64,000 bases of DNA from Hysterangium stoloniferum (taxonomy: Eukaryota > Basidiomycota > Agaricomycetes > Hysterangiales > Hysterangiaceae). Made by a program: the position numbers and the translations under genes. The notes beneath the pieces were generated by a model. That model worked only from the letters and a program-made list of their open reading frames with translations. It was not told where the DNA came from and searched no databases. Location of the stretch: positions 930,001 through 994,000 of the forward strand of contig WHVD01000009.1 of assembly GCA_015178975.1 (NCBI GenBank), in the 5' to 3' direction. Below, in pieces: positions 34,335 to 46,639 of this stretch. Every line of letters begins with the position of its first letter. Positions within the stretch are counted from its first letter, which is position 1.

Positions 34335-35860
34335 CTGCAACAGTAATCCCTGCTACAATCATTCCTGGCAGAATGGACCAAACCATCCCTGAATGGACAT
34401 GTCAGAGGCAAAGATTAATGGCACATTTATAGGGTACAAACCCAATTTTTTTCAATATGTGACCACTTTGCTTTTGCAGGTGCATGCATAATCAAGAGGC
34501 AATACCATTGTGATGAACAAGACATTAAAAACCATAACAGCAGAAAACCTCAAAGTCTTGCCTCACAGAATTCTTTAGGGCCAAATCCAACTCTGGAACA
34601 CTGTTAAGATCTAAGCAAAAGGGTGAAAAAAGTGTTAGGGATTGACAGAAGTCTGTGTGAAGTATAAGATAACCAAGTTGATAATGAAGCTAAGGTATGT
34701 ACAACCACTAGCTACCTTATATAGCCATAAGGGCATAGGGTATAGCTATCAACTATTTTAAGAATCAAGGCAGCATTGATCAGAATAAACCTAATCTATG
34801 GAAGTTATCACATGACTGATTCATATCAACAAGCAAGAGGAATACTAATAGAGGTATGCATATGGTCCATAACTGGTACATTATACAGTTAAAAGTAGAA
34901 GATACAACTGGTATGGCAGTTAGATGTACCTTTACAAAAGGGGGCTCTAAGTTGGGGGGGGCTGACATGAGAGATCATACTAGTGGGGAGGTCTGACTCT
35001 ATAAAACAGGTGGAGTTTGGCTTCAACTTATCTTGTGCCCTCATACAAACTGTTAAGGTGTTCTTATATTTCAAACAGAGCAGATAGTACAATAAGAATT
35101 AAATACAACACTTAGCTCACTCAACCAGAGGGCCAAAATGTTAAGAGTCATGGGTAAAGAGTCATGGCTTGCTGATGATGCCTTCAAGGGTATTAGAGAG
35201 GGAGTAAGATGACTCAAGACTAAATGGGGGTAATCTGAGTCAATATTAGAACTGAAGAATAGTAGCATACATGGTAGGAACTTTATATGAAGGTGTAATG
35301 AATGAGCAGAGGTCTGATCAAGGAAGTGAGAAGTAGGCATGGATTGAAAGAAGCATGGAAATGGGGAAGGATCAAACTACAAGTTAATACAATGTGATTA
35401 GGGTATACCAAAAGCATGAGGTGGCAAGATATGTATTGTTTACATGTTGAATGCGTGATGGGAGGGCATCAGGATGAGATGGAACACGATGATGAAAAGG
35501 AAAGGCTATAGTGAACCAAGTGTTGGGGTGCTGTGGGTGGTGACACCATGGTTAGGGGTACCAATAGTGGGATGCCAGAGGGTGGGAGGGTAAAACATTG
35601 TGGGGGGCCAAATGACTGGGATCCTAACAAACACCCTCAATCACCTAGTATTATTCTTTATTACTTGCCTAATAGTATGTTGGTCCTTATACAAGACTAT
35701 GCAAGTCAAGGAGTGTTAGAAAGTAAGACCTAAATATTATATCTATATCTTCTGAAACTCAGCAACCTTTTTTGGCCAACAACTGCAATAAATATTAACA
35801 ATATATCTTATTTCTATGATTGTTTAACAGTCCATCAATGCTTATATGTACAAGGCTATG
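34335..35860. other. repeat debris, no gene
   Basis: Contains a reverse-oriented Gypsy LTR fragment (34985-35040, TTTGGCTTCAACTTAT..TGTGCCCTCAT) and a weak copy of the 0.69-kb repeat (35225-35420). No supported coding sequence. Confidence 0.5.
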
Positions 35861-35862
35861 TA

Positions 35863-36024
35863 CAGTAGGGGACAAAACTGTCCCAATGTTTTGATAATTC
35901 CCATTAAACATTGTATAACTGATCACATAAATTTCCCAAAATGGTGAAAAGATTCTAGCAGATGCCCTACCATACTAACTTTCATATTTCCAAGTATTAC
36001 ATAATATTGATGGAAATTGGTGTC
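35863..36024 (+). mobile_element. Tc1/mariner-type left end
   Basis: Starts CAGTAGGGGACAAAACTG after TA and continues with TCCCAATGTTTTGATAATTC; the interior includes ATAATATTGATGGAAATT. The sequence continues, after removal of the LTR nest, at 45473 and ends in the inverted motif TTGGGACAGTTTTGTCCCC (45501-45519). The two inverted motifs would bound a roughly 220-bp element, while the ATAATATTGATGG part is also an inverted partner of 46640-46682 beyond the transposase. Exact element borders are ambiguous. Confidence 0.6.
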
Positions 36025-36829
36025 TGTTATGACCAGAACTCCTGCTGGACTCCGGGCACCAACCTATATGCACCCATGCTCTAGACACCATTTTCAGTTA
36101 ACTGGAATACCCGTCAGGACCCAGATATCAATCTGACCTTCGCCATCTCATGCATTCAGTGAACAGAATGCCTGCTGGGACCCACACATGTCTGTTCTGT
36201 CTATCTCCATCCCTGTTCCGTGCACCTGTCTCTGGACCCCACTCAGAAAACCCATCAGCTCTCTAACTGAGTGTTATGACTGGAACTCCCACCGGACTCC
36301 AGGCACCAACCTATATGCACCTGTGCTCTAGATACACCATTTTCAGTTAACCAGAATACCCACCAGGACCTGGATGTCAATCCTGTCCATGCCGGACCTT
36401 TGTTGTCTTATGAACCAGTCACCAGAATACCTGCTGGGACCCACACACATCATCTCCTGTCTATCTCCAACCCTGTCACATGTACCAGTCACTGGACTCT
36501 GCTTGGAAAACCCATCAGCTCTCTAACTGAGCCCCATTCCTGTTATGGTTAATGACCTGTCACAATTCGGACTCTGCTCCCACCCTATTCCCATTTACAG
36601 TCTAATGACCTGTCACGTTTTGGACTCCACTCTGCTCCATTCTGTTCCTAACACCAAATCTGGTGTTTGCTTATCTTGTTTCATGTTTACTAGTTTAGAT
36701 TTCATTTTTACTGGATTTGGGATGTTATACATTCCATGGCCTATATACAAGTCTGGCAGATGTTGTACATACAATCCAGTCAGAAAATCAGCTTAGATTT
36801 CCCACTCTAAACTCCTCTCTGAGAATACC

Positions 36830-37492
36830 TGTGAAGGATAGGTCATATAGGAGGTGTGACTAAAGGCTCTAAGCCTAGACCTTAAGCCACTTTATAATAC
36901 AAATATTTCATTTTGTTTTATATTTTTTATTCTCTCTTTATCACTCATAAATACGCTTTATTAGTTCGAGAGCCCATGTATGCTTGTGGGCGCTCTCACC
37001 CACAAGAAGTATGTGTATGTCACAGTAGTAGTCACACAACAGAAACTCAGACACTTTTCAACCCCGACAACCATCACCTGCACATGCAAGTACTGGTTTG
37101 GGGTCTTGTATAAAAACAAACCTCTACTCTATCTCTCTTCATTGAGTCATAGTAACTACACTTCACACTGAAACAGTCGAAGTCCGTTACTACTATTCGA
37201 CTCAACTTCAAGCTCTTGAACAGTGTGGTAAGAATATCCATCATAACTAACTTTCTTAGGATATTCTCTCTCCTTCGCGCACTATATACTTTCTCTTGTC
37301 TATTCGGCCTTCAGCCCAACTAGCTAAACAATCAAATCGTACCGTAAGGTCGATCCGTCCTTGTAATTATCTGCCGATCATACCTTAAGGGTCGATCGTA
37401 ATCTACATCTTAACTACTAGTCGATTGTATTTCGTACTATCGTTAGTCGATAACGATCGTACATTGAGTGGTAAACTACTCGACCCTTTACA
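36830..37492 (+). mobile_element. solo LTR, family C, copy 3 (663 bp), inside the Gypsy 5' LTR
   Basis: Starts TGTGAAGG and ends CCCTTTACA, flanked by ATACC (36825-36829, 37493-37497). The uninterrupted site is seen in the 3' LTR near 44495-44505. Contains the family block TTAGTTCGAGAGCCCATG..TGTGGGCGCTCTC, whose arms can pair. Confidence 0.9.
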
Positions 37493-37821
37493 ATACCACT
37501 TCATCCTCATCAGAGCCCACAGGCTCTGACTCTCCTATCACTTATCTGACTTATCGTCACTTGACCTCCAACTCACCACCTCTCGACCTCCACGGCTTTC
37601 CCGCCATCAGCCTCCCCAACTCTCAACCTATCATCTGTCCTCCCAGACTCCCTGGGTTTCCCATCTGCCCATCTGAAATTGGACGACACGATCTCATGAG
37701 GGCACAGCCTATAAGCTGAAGCCAAGTCCTACCGGTTTTCCCACAGGCTCCCCAGAACCCTCTGCTAAGCTCCGCACACTCCTTAACAGTATTTTCTGAC
37801 TCAGACTCACAGATTGTCAAC

Positions 37822-39074
37822 ATGCCACCAAGAAGAAAAGCACCCATACACATTATTCCACATTCCCTGCTTACTTTGTATACCAGTCAGACACTCACAA
37901 ATTAGTCGGATGCCATGGATGAAGCCCACATCAAAGAAGCCCTGGAAAATCTGGATACTTCTGAGCATGAGGATGAGTCCGCGGCCCCCGACAAGGGCAA
38001 GGGTGTTGAACAAAACCTAGCTATGGAATGACTGCACATGGAGGACCCTACTTCTGAATTTTTAGCAGGCACTATAGATAAATTTATGACATACCTGCTT
38101 GATGAATGAAAGAAGAAAGAACAAGAACCTCCACAGTTGAAAGTCAATGCTCTGGAACCCTTCACAGGTTCCAACCCCAACAAACTTTCCACCTTCCTCA
38201 TGTAATGTCGCTTCAATTTCTGCAATCAATCCACCACATTCTTCATGGACTCCCGAAAAGTCAACTATGCTCTCTCATACCTCTCGGGATCTGCATTGAA
38301 ATGGTTCGAACTGGCTTTTAGCGGACTTTCCAAGGAAGAGCTGCTCTGGCTTGAAGACTGGAATGCATTTGTTGAAGAGCTAGAAACCAACTTCGGCCCA
38401 TATGACCTGACCGGAGAAGCCGAGAACAGTCTCACCAATCTTAGTATGAAGGACAACCAGTGCATCACAGACTATATTGTCCAATTCAACAATCTTGCCA
38501 TGTGTTGTCAGTGGGGTGATCCCGCTCTCCACCACCACCAATTTTACGCCAGTCTGCTGTCCTACCTTAAGGATGAAGTCTCTAAAGGAGAAGATGGCAA
38601 GCAAAAAACATTGTCCCATATGTGCCTCAAGGCTCAAAATGTGGATGCACACTATTGGGAATGTCATGCGGAAGTTGCCCATGAGACTTCTGTGGACAAG
38701 GTCAACAAGTCCACGCCAATAAAAAGAACAACAACACTTCATCCACCAGCAACCAAAATTTCATGCAATCTGACGAGAAGAACGATAAAAAGTCTTCTAA
38801 CAACAACAACAACAACAACAAAGGTCAACAGTCTGGCAAGCAAACTGGAAAACCTGACCTCACTGGCAAGCTCAGAGCCAATGGCAAATTGACCCCACAG
38901 GAAAGGCAGTGTTGTATGGACAACAACCTCTGTCTCTTGTGTGGAAAACCCAGTCATCGAGTTCTGGAATGTCCATTGGTGAAAGCAAACTCTGCAAAAG
39001 GTCGAACAGCCAAAGCATCCTCCACAGAAACTCCATCAAAGGACAAACTGGCTTCCGACTCAAAAACAGAGTAA
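37822..39074 (+). pseudogene. Gypsy gag (decayed)
   Basis: Begins MPPRRKAP at 37822. The retrotransposon gag domain is clear from 38245 (YALSYLSGSALKWFELAF, then LEDWNAFVEELETNFGPYD). The zinc knuckle CLLCGKPSHRVLEC lies at 38931-38970, after an Asn/Lys-rich stretch. Stops interrupt the N-terminal part, including a TGA at 38107-38109 that is also present at the same place in the second Gypsy gag (63060-63062). Frame changes occur near 38600 and 38760. Confidence 0.85.
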
Positions 39075-39226
39075 GCAACCCCATGGACTCCGTGTGGGTT
39101 GGGGGTTGCGTTACCTCTCTGTGCATTCATGAGTCTACTCATCTCAATCCATCCGCTCTTTTGAACTCTGACTCGTTTTTTATAAACTTATGTCTAATAT
39201 GATCCCGAAATTCAATTTTTTCAGCA

Positions 39227-42165
39227 CTCATAGATTCTGGCTCAACCCACTGTTTTTTAGATACAAAATTCACACAAAATAATCTGTTGTCAACTTATCC
39301 GATCAATCTGGTTGGACTCCAACTTTTCAATGGCACAAGCAATTCAGTTATCACCCAAGCTTGCAATTTATCCATCAAGTTCCCATGTGGAACATCTCAA
39401 TTGGTCACTTTCTATGTGACCCAGTTAGACTCAAGCTGCTTGGTTGTCCTAGGACATAACTGGCTTACCCGCTACAATCTGTTGATTGACTGGGTAGCTA
39501 ACAGTATAATTTTACAGACACCCATGGTGCCCAAGTTAACTGTGTGTGACATGCATTTCAGCACCCATGGCCATCTCGGCACCCATGGCCTTCCCAGCAC
39601 CTGCAGCTTTGGTAGCCCCTGTGATCCCTACGGCACCCATGGCATCCCCAGAACCCACAGCACCTCCGTCTATTTCTCTCATTAATGCTGCAGCGTTTAT
39701 TAGGGCTACAAAAATGGATGGATCCCAGGCATTTACTATCAATTTGAAAATTGATGAAGCAACCAGTCGTTTTTCAACTCCAGTATCTGCATCTGAGCAA
39801 ACCACTGACCTAGAAGGCATCCTGGAGAAATATCATGACTTTGTGGATGTTTTCAGTAAGTGAAAAGCTGACCGGCCTCCACCCCACAGAGAGTATGACT
39901 TAAAAAATCAACCTCGAAGATGGCACCCAGCCACCCCTTGAACATATTTCCCCACTTTCCTCCACGGAACCTTCTGCAATCCATGATTTCCTGGATGAAG
40001 ATTTGTCCATAGGTTTTATCAGACCCTCAAAATCTCCTTTTGGAGCACCTGTTCTGTTTGTCAAGAAAAAGGATAAATCTCTTAGACTTTGTGTTGATTT
40101 CAGAGGACTCAACGCTGTCACAAAAAAGGATAAGTATCCACTCCCACTTATATCTGACTTGCTTGACACTCCACGGAATGCCCAGATTTACACCAAAATA
40201 GACCTTAAACATGCCTACCATTTGGTCTGGATCTCCACAGGCAATAAGTGGAAAACCACTTTCAGAACCCATTATGGGGCCTTTGAGTGGTTGGTGATGC
40301 CCCTTGGACTTACCAATGCTGCATCTGTTTTTCAACATTTTATTAACAACTTTTTCTCCAACATGCTCGATGTATGTATTATTGTTTACTTGGACAACAT
40401 TCTTATCTATTCTGAGGACCCCGCGGAACACAACAAACAAGTCCATGAAGTCCTCAGAAGACTCAGAAAACATGGTTTATTCGCAAATGGTAAAAAATGC
40501 ACTTTTGACACAGACTCTGTGGAGTATCTAGGTTTCATTATGGGACCTGACGGACTCCAAATGGACGAAATGAAAATACAAGTCATCAAAGATTGGCCAG
40601 AACCCAGAAAAGTGAAAGACATACAATCTTTCCTCGGCTTTTCCAATTTTACAGACAGTTTATCCATGGAGATTCTGACATCATGGTTCCCCTTACTTGT
40701 CTTACTCGCAAGGGCACTCCATGGAATTTCAATGATAAGTGTCAAAAAGCTTTCAATCTTTTAAAAGATTCTTTTTCTTCAGCTCCAATTCTCTCGCATT
40801 GGAAACCGGACTTCCCACTCATCGTTGAAATGGATGCCTTGGACTATGCACTTGGGGCCATTCTGTCTATCCAGGACTCTGATGGAGAAGTCCACCCTGT
40901 GGCTTTTCTGTCCCAGACTTTCACCAGAGCAGAGCTCAATTATGACGTTCATGATAAGGAACTCCTAGCAATCTTTTCAGCTTTCAAAACATGGTGACAC
41001 TATTTGGAAGGCTTGGGAATTCCGATTGATGTTGTAACAGATCACAAGAACCTCAAATACTTTTCAACCACGAAACTTTTGACCTGCCAGCAGGCCCACT
41101 GGTGTGAATACCTATCAGCCTTCAATATGATTATCCATTTTTGACCCAGCCATCTCGGCAGCAAACCCGATGCTTTAACTAGATGATGGGATGTCTATCC
41201 TAAAGAGGGGAGCAATGACTATGCCACGGTAAACCTGCACAACTTGAAACCCATTTTCATGAATCAGCAGCTTACTGCATCAGTCCACACAACTCTCCTC
41301 ATCCATCACATTGTCTGTGGAATTATCATTATGGATATTGAGAAGTTACATACATCAAGATATTCTATCAGCAATTCCACTAGACCCGATAACCAAAGCA
41401 CACCTTGACAATCCTGTGGATCCCGGTCAACCCCAGTGGTCTCTTGATCAGCATGGTTTCATTAGACTTGACAATCACATCTATGTACCGGACTCCACCA
41501 GCCTCTGCCTCAGGATCCTCCAGTACAAACATGATCATCCACTCTCAAAACATTTTGGATTCAACAAGACTCTATCAATAATAAGAAGAGAGTACACTTC
41601 GCCTGGACTCTGAGGATTTGTTAAGCACTATTGTAAATATTGCACTACTTGTCCACACTCTAAATCACAGTGACACAAGCCATATGGCCTTTTGAAACAA
41701 CTCCCAGTACTGGAACACCCGTGGAATTCTATCTCTATGGATTTCATTGAACACCTACCAGACTCCGAAGGCATTTCTGCCATTCTAGTCGTTGTTGACA
41801 GATTCTCAAAACAAGGTATATTCATTCCCACACATGATACCATCATGTCCATGCAATTAGTGGAACTTTTTATTATCCATGTATTTTCCAAGCACGGAGT
41901 TCCATCCCATGTAACTTCCGATGAAGGATCAGAGTCCGTATCCTACTTCTTTAGATCCCTTGGGAAATCCTTGGACATGAAGTTACACTTCACGTCCAGA
42001 TATCACCTGGAAGCTGACAGACAAACCACACACATCAATTAGACATTGGAACAATATCTCCGTGTATATTGCAACGATTAACAGGACAATTGGAAATCCT
42101 TGTTACCACTTGCAGAATTTGCTTACAACAATGCACCTTTGGCCACTACCGGCATTTCCCCATGG
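39227..42165 (+). pseudogene. Gypsy pol: protease, reverse transcriptase, RNase H, integrase (decayed)
   Basis: Protease motif LIDSGSTHCF near 39227. Reverse transcriptase 40003-40640 (GFIRPSKSPFGAPVLFVKKK) with the catalytic box reading YLDN at 40387-40398 instead of YLDD. RNase H 40670-41200 (VEMDALDYALGAIL). Integrase with the zinc region (CKYCTTC near 41635), Asp at 41740, Asp at 41920, but QTTHIN where the catalytic Glu (usually QTERVN) is expected. It breaks off at about 42160 after AEFAYNNAPLATTG; the C-terminal integrase domain is missing. Several stops (for example near 40995, 41142 and 42040). Dead. Confidence 0.88.
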
Positions 42166-43726
42166 AGCCTCTGGAGATCTTTGGCCATGACCATATGTAC
42201 TTGGTTGCCACTCTCAAGCAACTCATTCTGGGTCTCTATGCCCTCAGCTATCTGCCCCAAAACCTCCTCCGACCCACTCGCTTCCCATGCCATGGACCTC
42301 ATGGGCTCGTGGACAAGTGAGCACCTCGCTTTGAGGTGCACACATTGCCAACAGCCTGGTCCCTGCCCAGACTTCCGATAGCAGTCAGTGTTCCAGTCAT
42401 TACAACTGGAACACCGTGGGTCATTCTTCACCTCCAAATGGACTGGAGCTGTTTTCCTTGTTTTCTGTTGACATGGTTAGTCCATGGAATACTCCATGGA
42501 CCCAAGACTCACCCTTTGGGAGCTCCCCAGCTCCCCTCAGACTCGGACTTGACCTCTGCTGCCTTGTGCTAAAAAGCAAAAGTCAGTAAAGTCCAACATG
42601 ACACTTGTTGGGACTTACTTTTCCCATGGCAACCATGGCCTTCACCGTGGCTGCTTTGGCTTGTTCCACAGCAACCCCCGCACCCTCCTCCTCATCCCTT
42701 TTCCTCTCCTCCTCAGCCTCTTTTTCCACAACCAGTGCCACCTGGTAATCTCTGTCCAGTGCCTCCTCAGCCTCCTTGCCTCTTTCTCCACCTCCTCTCA
42801 CTTTCAGCACTGCTTCTCCCGCTGTGCCAGAATCTGGGCAGTGGTGAGTGGGGCCCAATATTGGGAGCCCGTGGAGGGCCGAGCAGTTGGCATTGGTGTT
42901 ACGACCGGAAATCCTGCCGGACTCCAGGCACTAACTTATATGCACCCGTTATCAGTTCACGGGAATTACCACTCCGTACGTCAGACTCATCTACATCCGT
43001 CTTCATTACATTGTGTTTCAGTCACCAGAAAACCCACCGGACTCCGTTCTGTCTATATCCGACCTCGTCCTGCACATCAGTCACCAGACCCCGCTCAGTA
43101 AAACTCGTCACCTCTATAACAGAGCCCCATTCCTGTTTTAGTCAAATGACCTGTCACGATTCGGACTCCGCTCCCACTCCATTTCCCATTATGGTTCATG
43201 ATTTGTCACTATTCGGACTCCGCTCCGTTCCGTCCCGTTCCTAACACCAATTTGGTGGTCACTATTCCCATTTTATGTTTTGCTCGCTTTGTTTCATTAT
43301 TACTGGATTCGGTATGACATTTACTTCATGGTCTATTTAAACTGGCAGATGTTGTACATACAATCCAGTCAGAAAATTGGCTTAGATTCCCCCCAGTAAT
43401 CTAATACATTTTCTGCTCTAATCCCTACTTGAATTACACTGCTCGCACTAGTCGGAGCCCACGGGCTCCAGCGTATCTATGTCTATCTCTCTCACGCCAT
43501 CTCGACTCATGACCCACGACCTCCGACCTATGACCTCTCGACCATGACCCCCACCCGGACTCCCCGGGATTCACGTCCGCCCATCTGAAATTGGACGACA
43601 TGATCTAGCGAAGGCACAGCCTATAAGCTGAAGCCAAGTCCTACCAGATATTCTGCGGGTTTCTCCGGAGACCCGCCCTGTATGTATCCTAACAATTGGC
43701 CTGTGTGGTGTGGGTTTTGGACCCAT
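42162..43726 (-). CDS. antisense passenger gene with Zn2Cys6-like cysteine pattern, inside the Gypsy
   Basis: Minus-strand gene-like unit between the broken integrase and the 3' LTR. Begins MGPKPTPHRP at 43726, is interrupted by solo LTR B, resumes with SQYWAPLTTAQILAQREKQ, then an acidic/basic coiled region (VEKEAEEERKRDEEEG). Two 48-nt GT-AG introns (42569-42616, 42465-42512) lead to an exon with the six cysteines spaced C-x2-C-x6-C-x9-C-x2-C-x6-C (42317-42412), the spacing of fungal Zn2Cys6 clusters, followed by a helical tail. One or more frame slips exist (one near the start of the acidic region, one at the last junction), so it is decayed or my junctions are off by a base. Function unknown; a captured host gene is my inference. 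Confidence 0.55.
42897..43694 (+). mobile_element. solo Gypsy LTR, family B (798 bp), inside the passenger gene
   Basis: Starts TGTTACGACCGG and ends ATCCTAACA; 5-bp duplication ATTGG (42892-42896, 43695-43699). Related to the LTR of the second Gypsy at 59195 and more distantly to family A. Confidence 0.9.
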
Positions 43727-43942
43727 GTTCGAGAAGATGGTGATGGGGTATTAAAGAAGAAGAAAATTCATTTTTTCAAATTTTTATATAGGCTCATTGC
43801 ATCTGAACCTTACCTTCCAGATCACATGACTCTTTGACACATATGTATGTGTAACCGACATGATTTTTGACACATGCATGTAACCGACAAACTTTATCAA
43901 GTTCTAGAGCCTCTTTGGGACTTCAGCATAAAGGGAGGGTAC

Positions 43943-44794
43943 TGTTATGACTGGAACTCCTGCCGGACTCTGGGCACCAACCTATATGCACCCACGCTCT
44001 AGATATGCTGTTTTCAGTTAACCAGAATACCCACCAGGACCCGGACATCGATCCTGTCCATGCTGACCTTCGTTGTCTTATGAACCAGTCACCAGAATAC
44101 ATGCTGGGACCCACGCACATCATCTCCTGTCTATCTCCAACCCTGTCACATGCACCAGTCACTGGACTCCACTTGGAAAACCTGTCAGCTCTCTAAATGA
44201 GACCCATTCCCATTATGGTTAATGACCTGTCACAATTCAGACTCCACTCCTGCCCCGTTCCTGTTTAAAGTCTAATGACCTGTCACATTTTGGACTCCAC
44301 TCCACTCTGTTCTGTTCCTAACACCAAATCTGGTGTTTACTTATCTCATTTCATGTTTACTAGTTTAGATTTCATTATTACTGGATTTGGTATGTTATAC
44401 ATTCCATGGCCTATATAGTCTGGCAGATGTTGTACATACATACAATCCAGTCAGAAAATCAGCTTAGATTTCCCACTCTAAACTCCTCTCTGAGAATAAT
44501 GCTTCATCCTCATCGGAGCCCACGGGCTTTGACTCTCCTATCGCTTATCCTCCAACCTATTGTCACTTGACCTCCAACTCATCACCTCTCAACCTCCATG
44601 GCTTTCCCACTGTCAGCCTCCCCAACTTTCAACCTATCATCTGTCCCCCTGGACTCCCCAGGTTTCCTGTCTGCCCATCTGAAATTGGACAACACAATCT
44701 CACGAGGGTGCAGCCTATCAGCTGAAGCCAAGTCCTACCAGCTTTCCCATGGGTTCCCCGGAACCCTCTGCTAAGCTCCACACACTCCTTAACA
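43943..44794 (+). repeat. Gypsy 3' LTR
   Basis: 852 bp, TGTTATGACTGG..CCTTAACA, preceded by the purine tract AAAGGGAGGG. Matches the 5' LTR without the family C insertion. Confidence 0.88.
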
Positions 44795-45548
44795 CTGAGC
44801 CCCATTCCCATTATGGTCAAATGACCTGTCACGATTCGGACTCTGCTCCCACCCCATTCCCATTTATGGTCTAATGACCTGTCACGATTCAGACTGCACT
44901 CTGTTCCATCCCATTCCTAACACCTAACTTGGTGTTTATTATTCTCATTTCAGGATTACCCATTTAGGCTTTCATTATTACTGGATTAGGTATAACATAC
45001 ATTCCACAGTCTATATAGTCTGCTTGTTGTTGTACATACAATCCAGTCAGAAAATCAGCTTAGATTTCCCCCAGTAATCTCAGTACATTTTCCACTCTAA
45101 TCTCCTCTTTGAAACACACCCCAATTTACCTTGTCAGAGCCCACAGGGTCTGACCCTTCTATCACTTTACCTCTGACCCATCTATCACTTTACCTCTGAC
45201 CCATCTATCACTTTGCCTCTGACCCATCTATCACTTTACCTTTGACTCACCACTGCCCAACCCCTCAACCTCTGCAGAATTCCCAGTCAACCTCTGACCT
45301 CTCAACCCATTGACTACTCCCAGACCCCCCAGGATTCCCATCCACCCATCTGAAATTGGATGACACAATCTCACAAGGGTGCAGCCTATAAGCTGAAGCC
45401 AAGTCTACCGGCTTTCCCATGGGTTTCTCAGAAACCCTCTAATAAGCTCCACGCACACTCCTTAACAGTGTCATAGTAAATATTTAAAAATAACCAATCA
45501 TTGGGACAGTTTTGTCCCCTGCTCTTTTTGAATCAAATATCTTGTTAT

Positions 45549-46510
45549 TCTAGTACTTTGTATGGCATCCCTTGGCCTTTATTACATCAGCTAGTCTTCT
45601 TGAAATACTTTCTATAAGTTTCTGACACTCCTGAGGCTCAATCTTTGGCCATTTCACTTCCACCCTCTCCCATAACTCCCAAACTCCCTTTGGTGGTGAA
45701 GGATATTCCTGGAGCCATTTCTTCAGGTGGAACCAAATATGTTCTATGGGATTCAGGTCAGGAGACTTTGCTGGCCAGTCTAACATCTGAATATGATTTT
45801 CAGAAACCATTTTTGTGCCATCTTGAATGTGTGTTTAGAATCATTATCCTGCTGGAATCTCCAAATCTTCAATGCTCTAGGACCAATGCTGAGCCAGGAT
45901 CTCCACATATTGTGCAAAATTCATCCTTCCTTCAATCTCTGTAAGCATTCCCACTCCATTCCAACCTATACAGACCCACACCATGATATTTCTACCTCCA
46001 TACTTGACTGTAGGTTAGGTTGTCCTACCAGAAAGTGGTTCTCCAGCTTCCTTCCACATATATTGATGTTCATATGACCCAATATTATTGATCTTGGTCA
46101 GTCCAGTTTTGGTACTTGAGGGCAAAGCTTAACCTGGCCTTTTGATGTTGAGCCTTGAGCAAGGGCCTTTTTGCCTTGACTACAACTTTTAAACCATGCT
46201 ATTTCAAGGCCCCCTTGACTGTTTTGGATGAGACATGGGATTCATTGATGGAATTGATGAAGTGTGTGGCTTGGACAGCACTATTTAGCTTGCCAGAGGT
46301 GATTTGATGTATGATCCTCCTCTGGTCAGTAGGAGAAAGATTGGAAGGACATCCTCCTTTCAAGTTTTCTTTGTCTATATCCAGCTCCTGAGCAATTCTA
46401 CTGATAGTAGACTTGCTAACACTTGTGATAGAAGCCACATTCCTATTGGAGAGTCCATTTTGGAGGAGGGAAATGGCTTGTTCTCTTTTGAGAGGAAAAA
46501 TAGCTTTCAT
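45549..46510 (-). pseudogene. Tc1/mariner transposase (decayed)
   Basis: Minus strand, from MKAIFPLKREQAISLLQNG (HTH start at 46510) through SKSTISRIAQEL and SSKTVKGALK, then HGLKVVVKAKRPLL and ARLSFALKYQNWT near 46090-46190, GGRNIMVWVCIGWNGVGML, QQDNDSKHTF (second catalytic Asp), and finally DWPAKSPDLNPIEHIW (catalytic Glu) and KAKGCHTKY near 45550. The first catalytic Asp segment (usually FSDES) is missing after KYQNWT and several frame slips occur. The DD34E-type transposase is dead. Confidence 0.85.
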
Positions 46511-46639
46511 GATGAGTAATAGTTGAAATGTGACTGTCACAGTCACATATTAATTAGAACATTGAATATATGTCACATGATTTCTTTTGGAATTTTTCCA
46601 TTTCTCTAGTGGATAATATGATAGAGTGAAATGATCGGT

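Larger units (their letters stand above)
36272..44794 (+). mobile_element. full-length but dead Ty3/Gypsy element with nested insertions
   Basis: 5' LTR 36272-37788 (849 bp without its insertion), 3' LTR 43943-44794 (852 bp), both TGTTATGACTGG..CTTAACA, and the target duplication CTGAG at 36267-36271 and 44795-44799. Order: gag, zinc knuckle, protease, reverse transcriptase, RNase H, integrase, then an antisense passenger gene instead of the integrase C-terminus, then the purine tract AAAGGGAGGG before the 3' LTR. Many stops and frameshifts. Confidence 0.9.
36025..45467 (+). mobile_element. solo Gypsy LTR (about 915 bp) split by a full Gypsy
   Basis: Left part 36025-36271 (TGTTATGACC to CTGAG) and right part 44800-45467 (ends CTTAACA) together make one LTR of family A. 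The 5-bp duplication GTGTC flanks it (36020-36024, 45468-45472). The interruption carries its own duplication CTGAG. No internal region belongs to this LTR. Confidence 0.85.

Noticed and set aside
38104-38110. Selenocysteine at the shared gag TGA
   Set aside because: No reason to expect selenoprotein machinery in a basidiomycete, and CpG decay or shared descent explain it more simply.
42598-43244. Plus-strand frames of 167 and 169 codons
   Set aside because: They cross the border between the antisense passenger gene and solo LTR B, so cannot be one gene.
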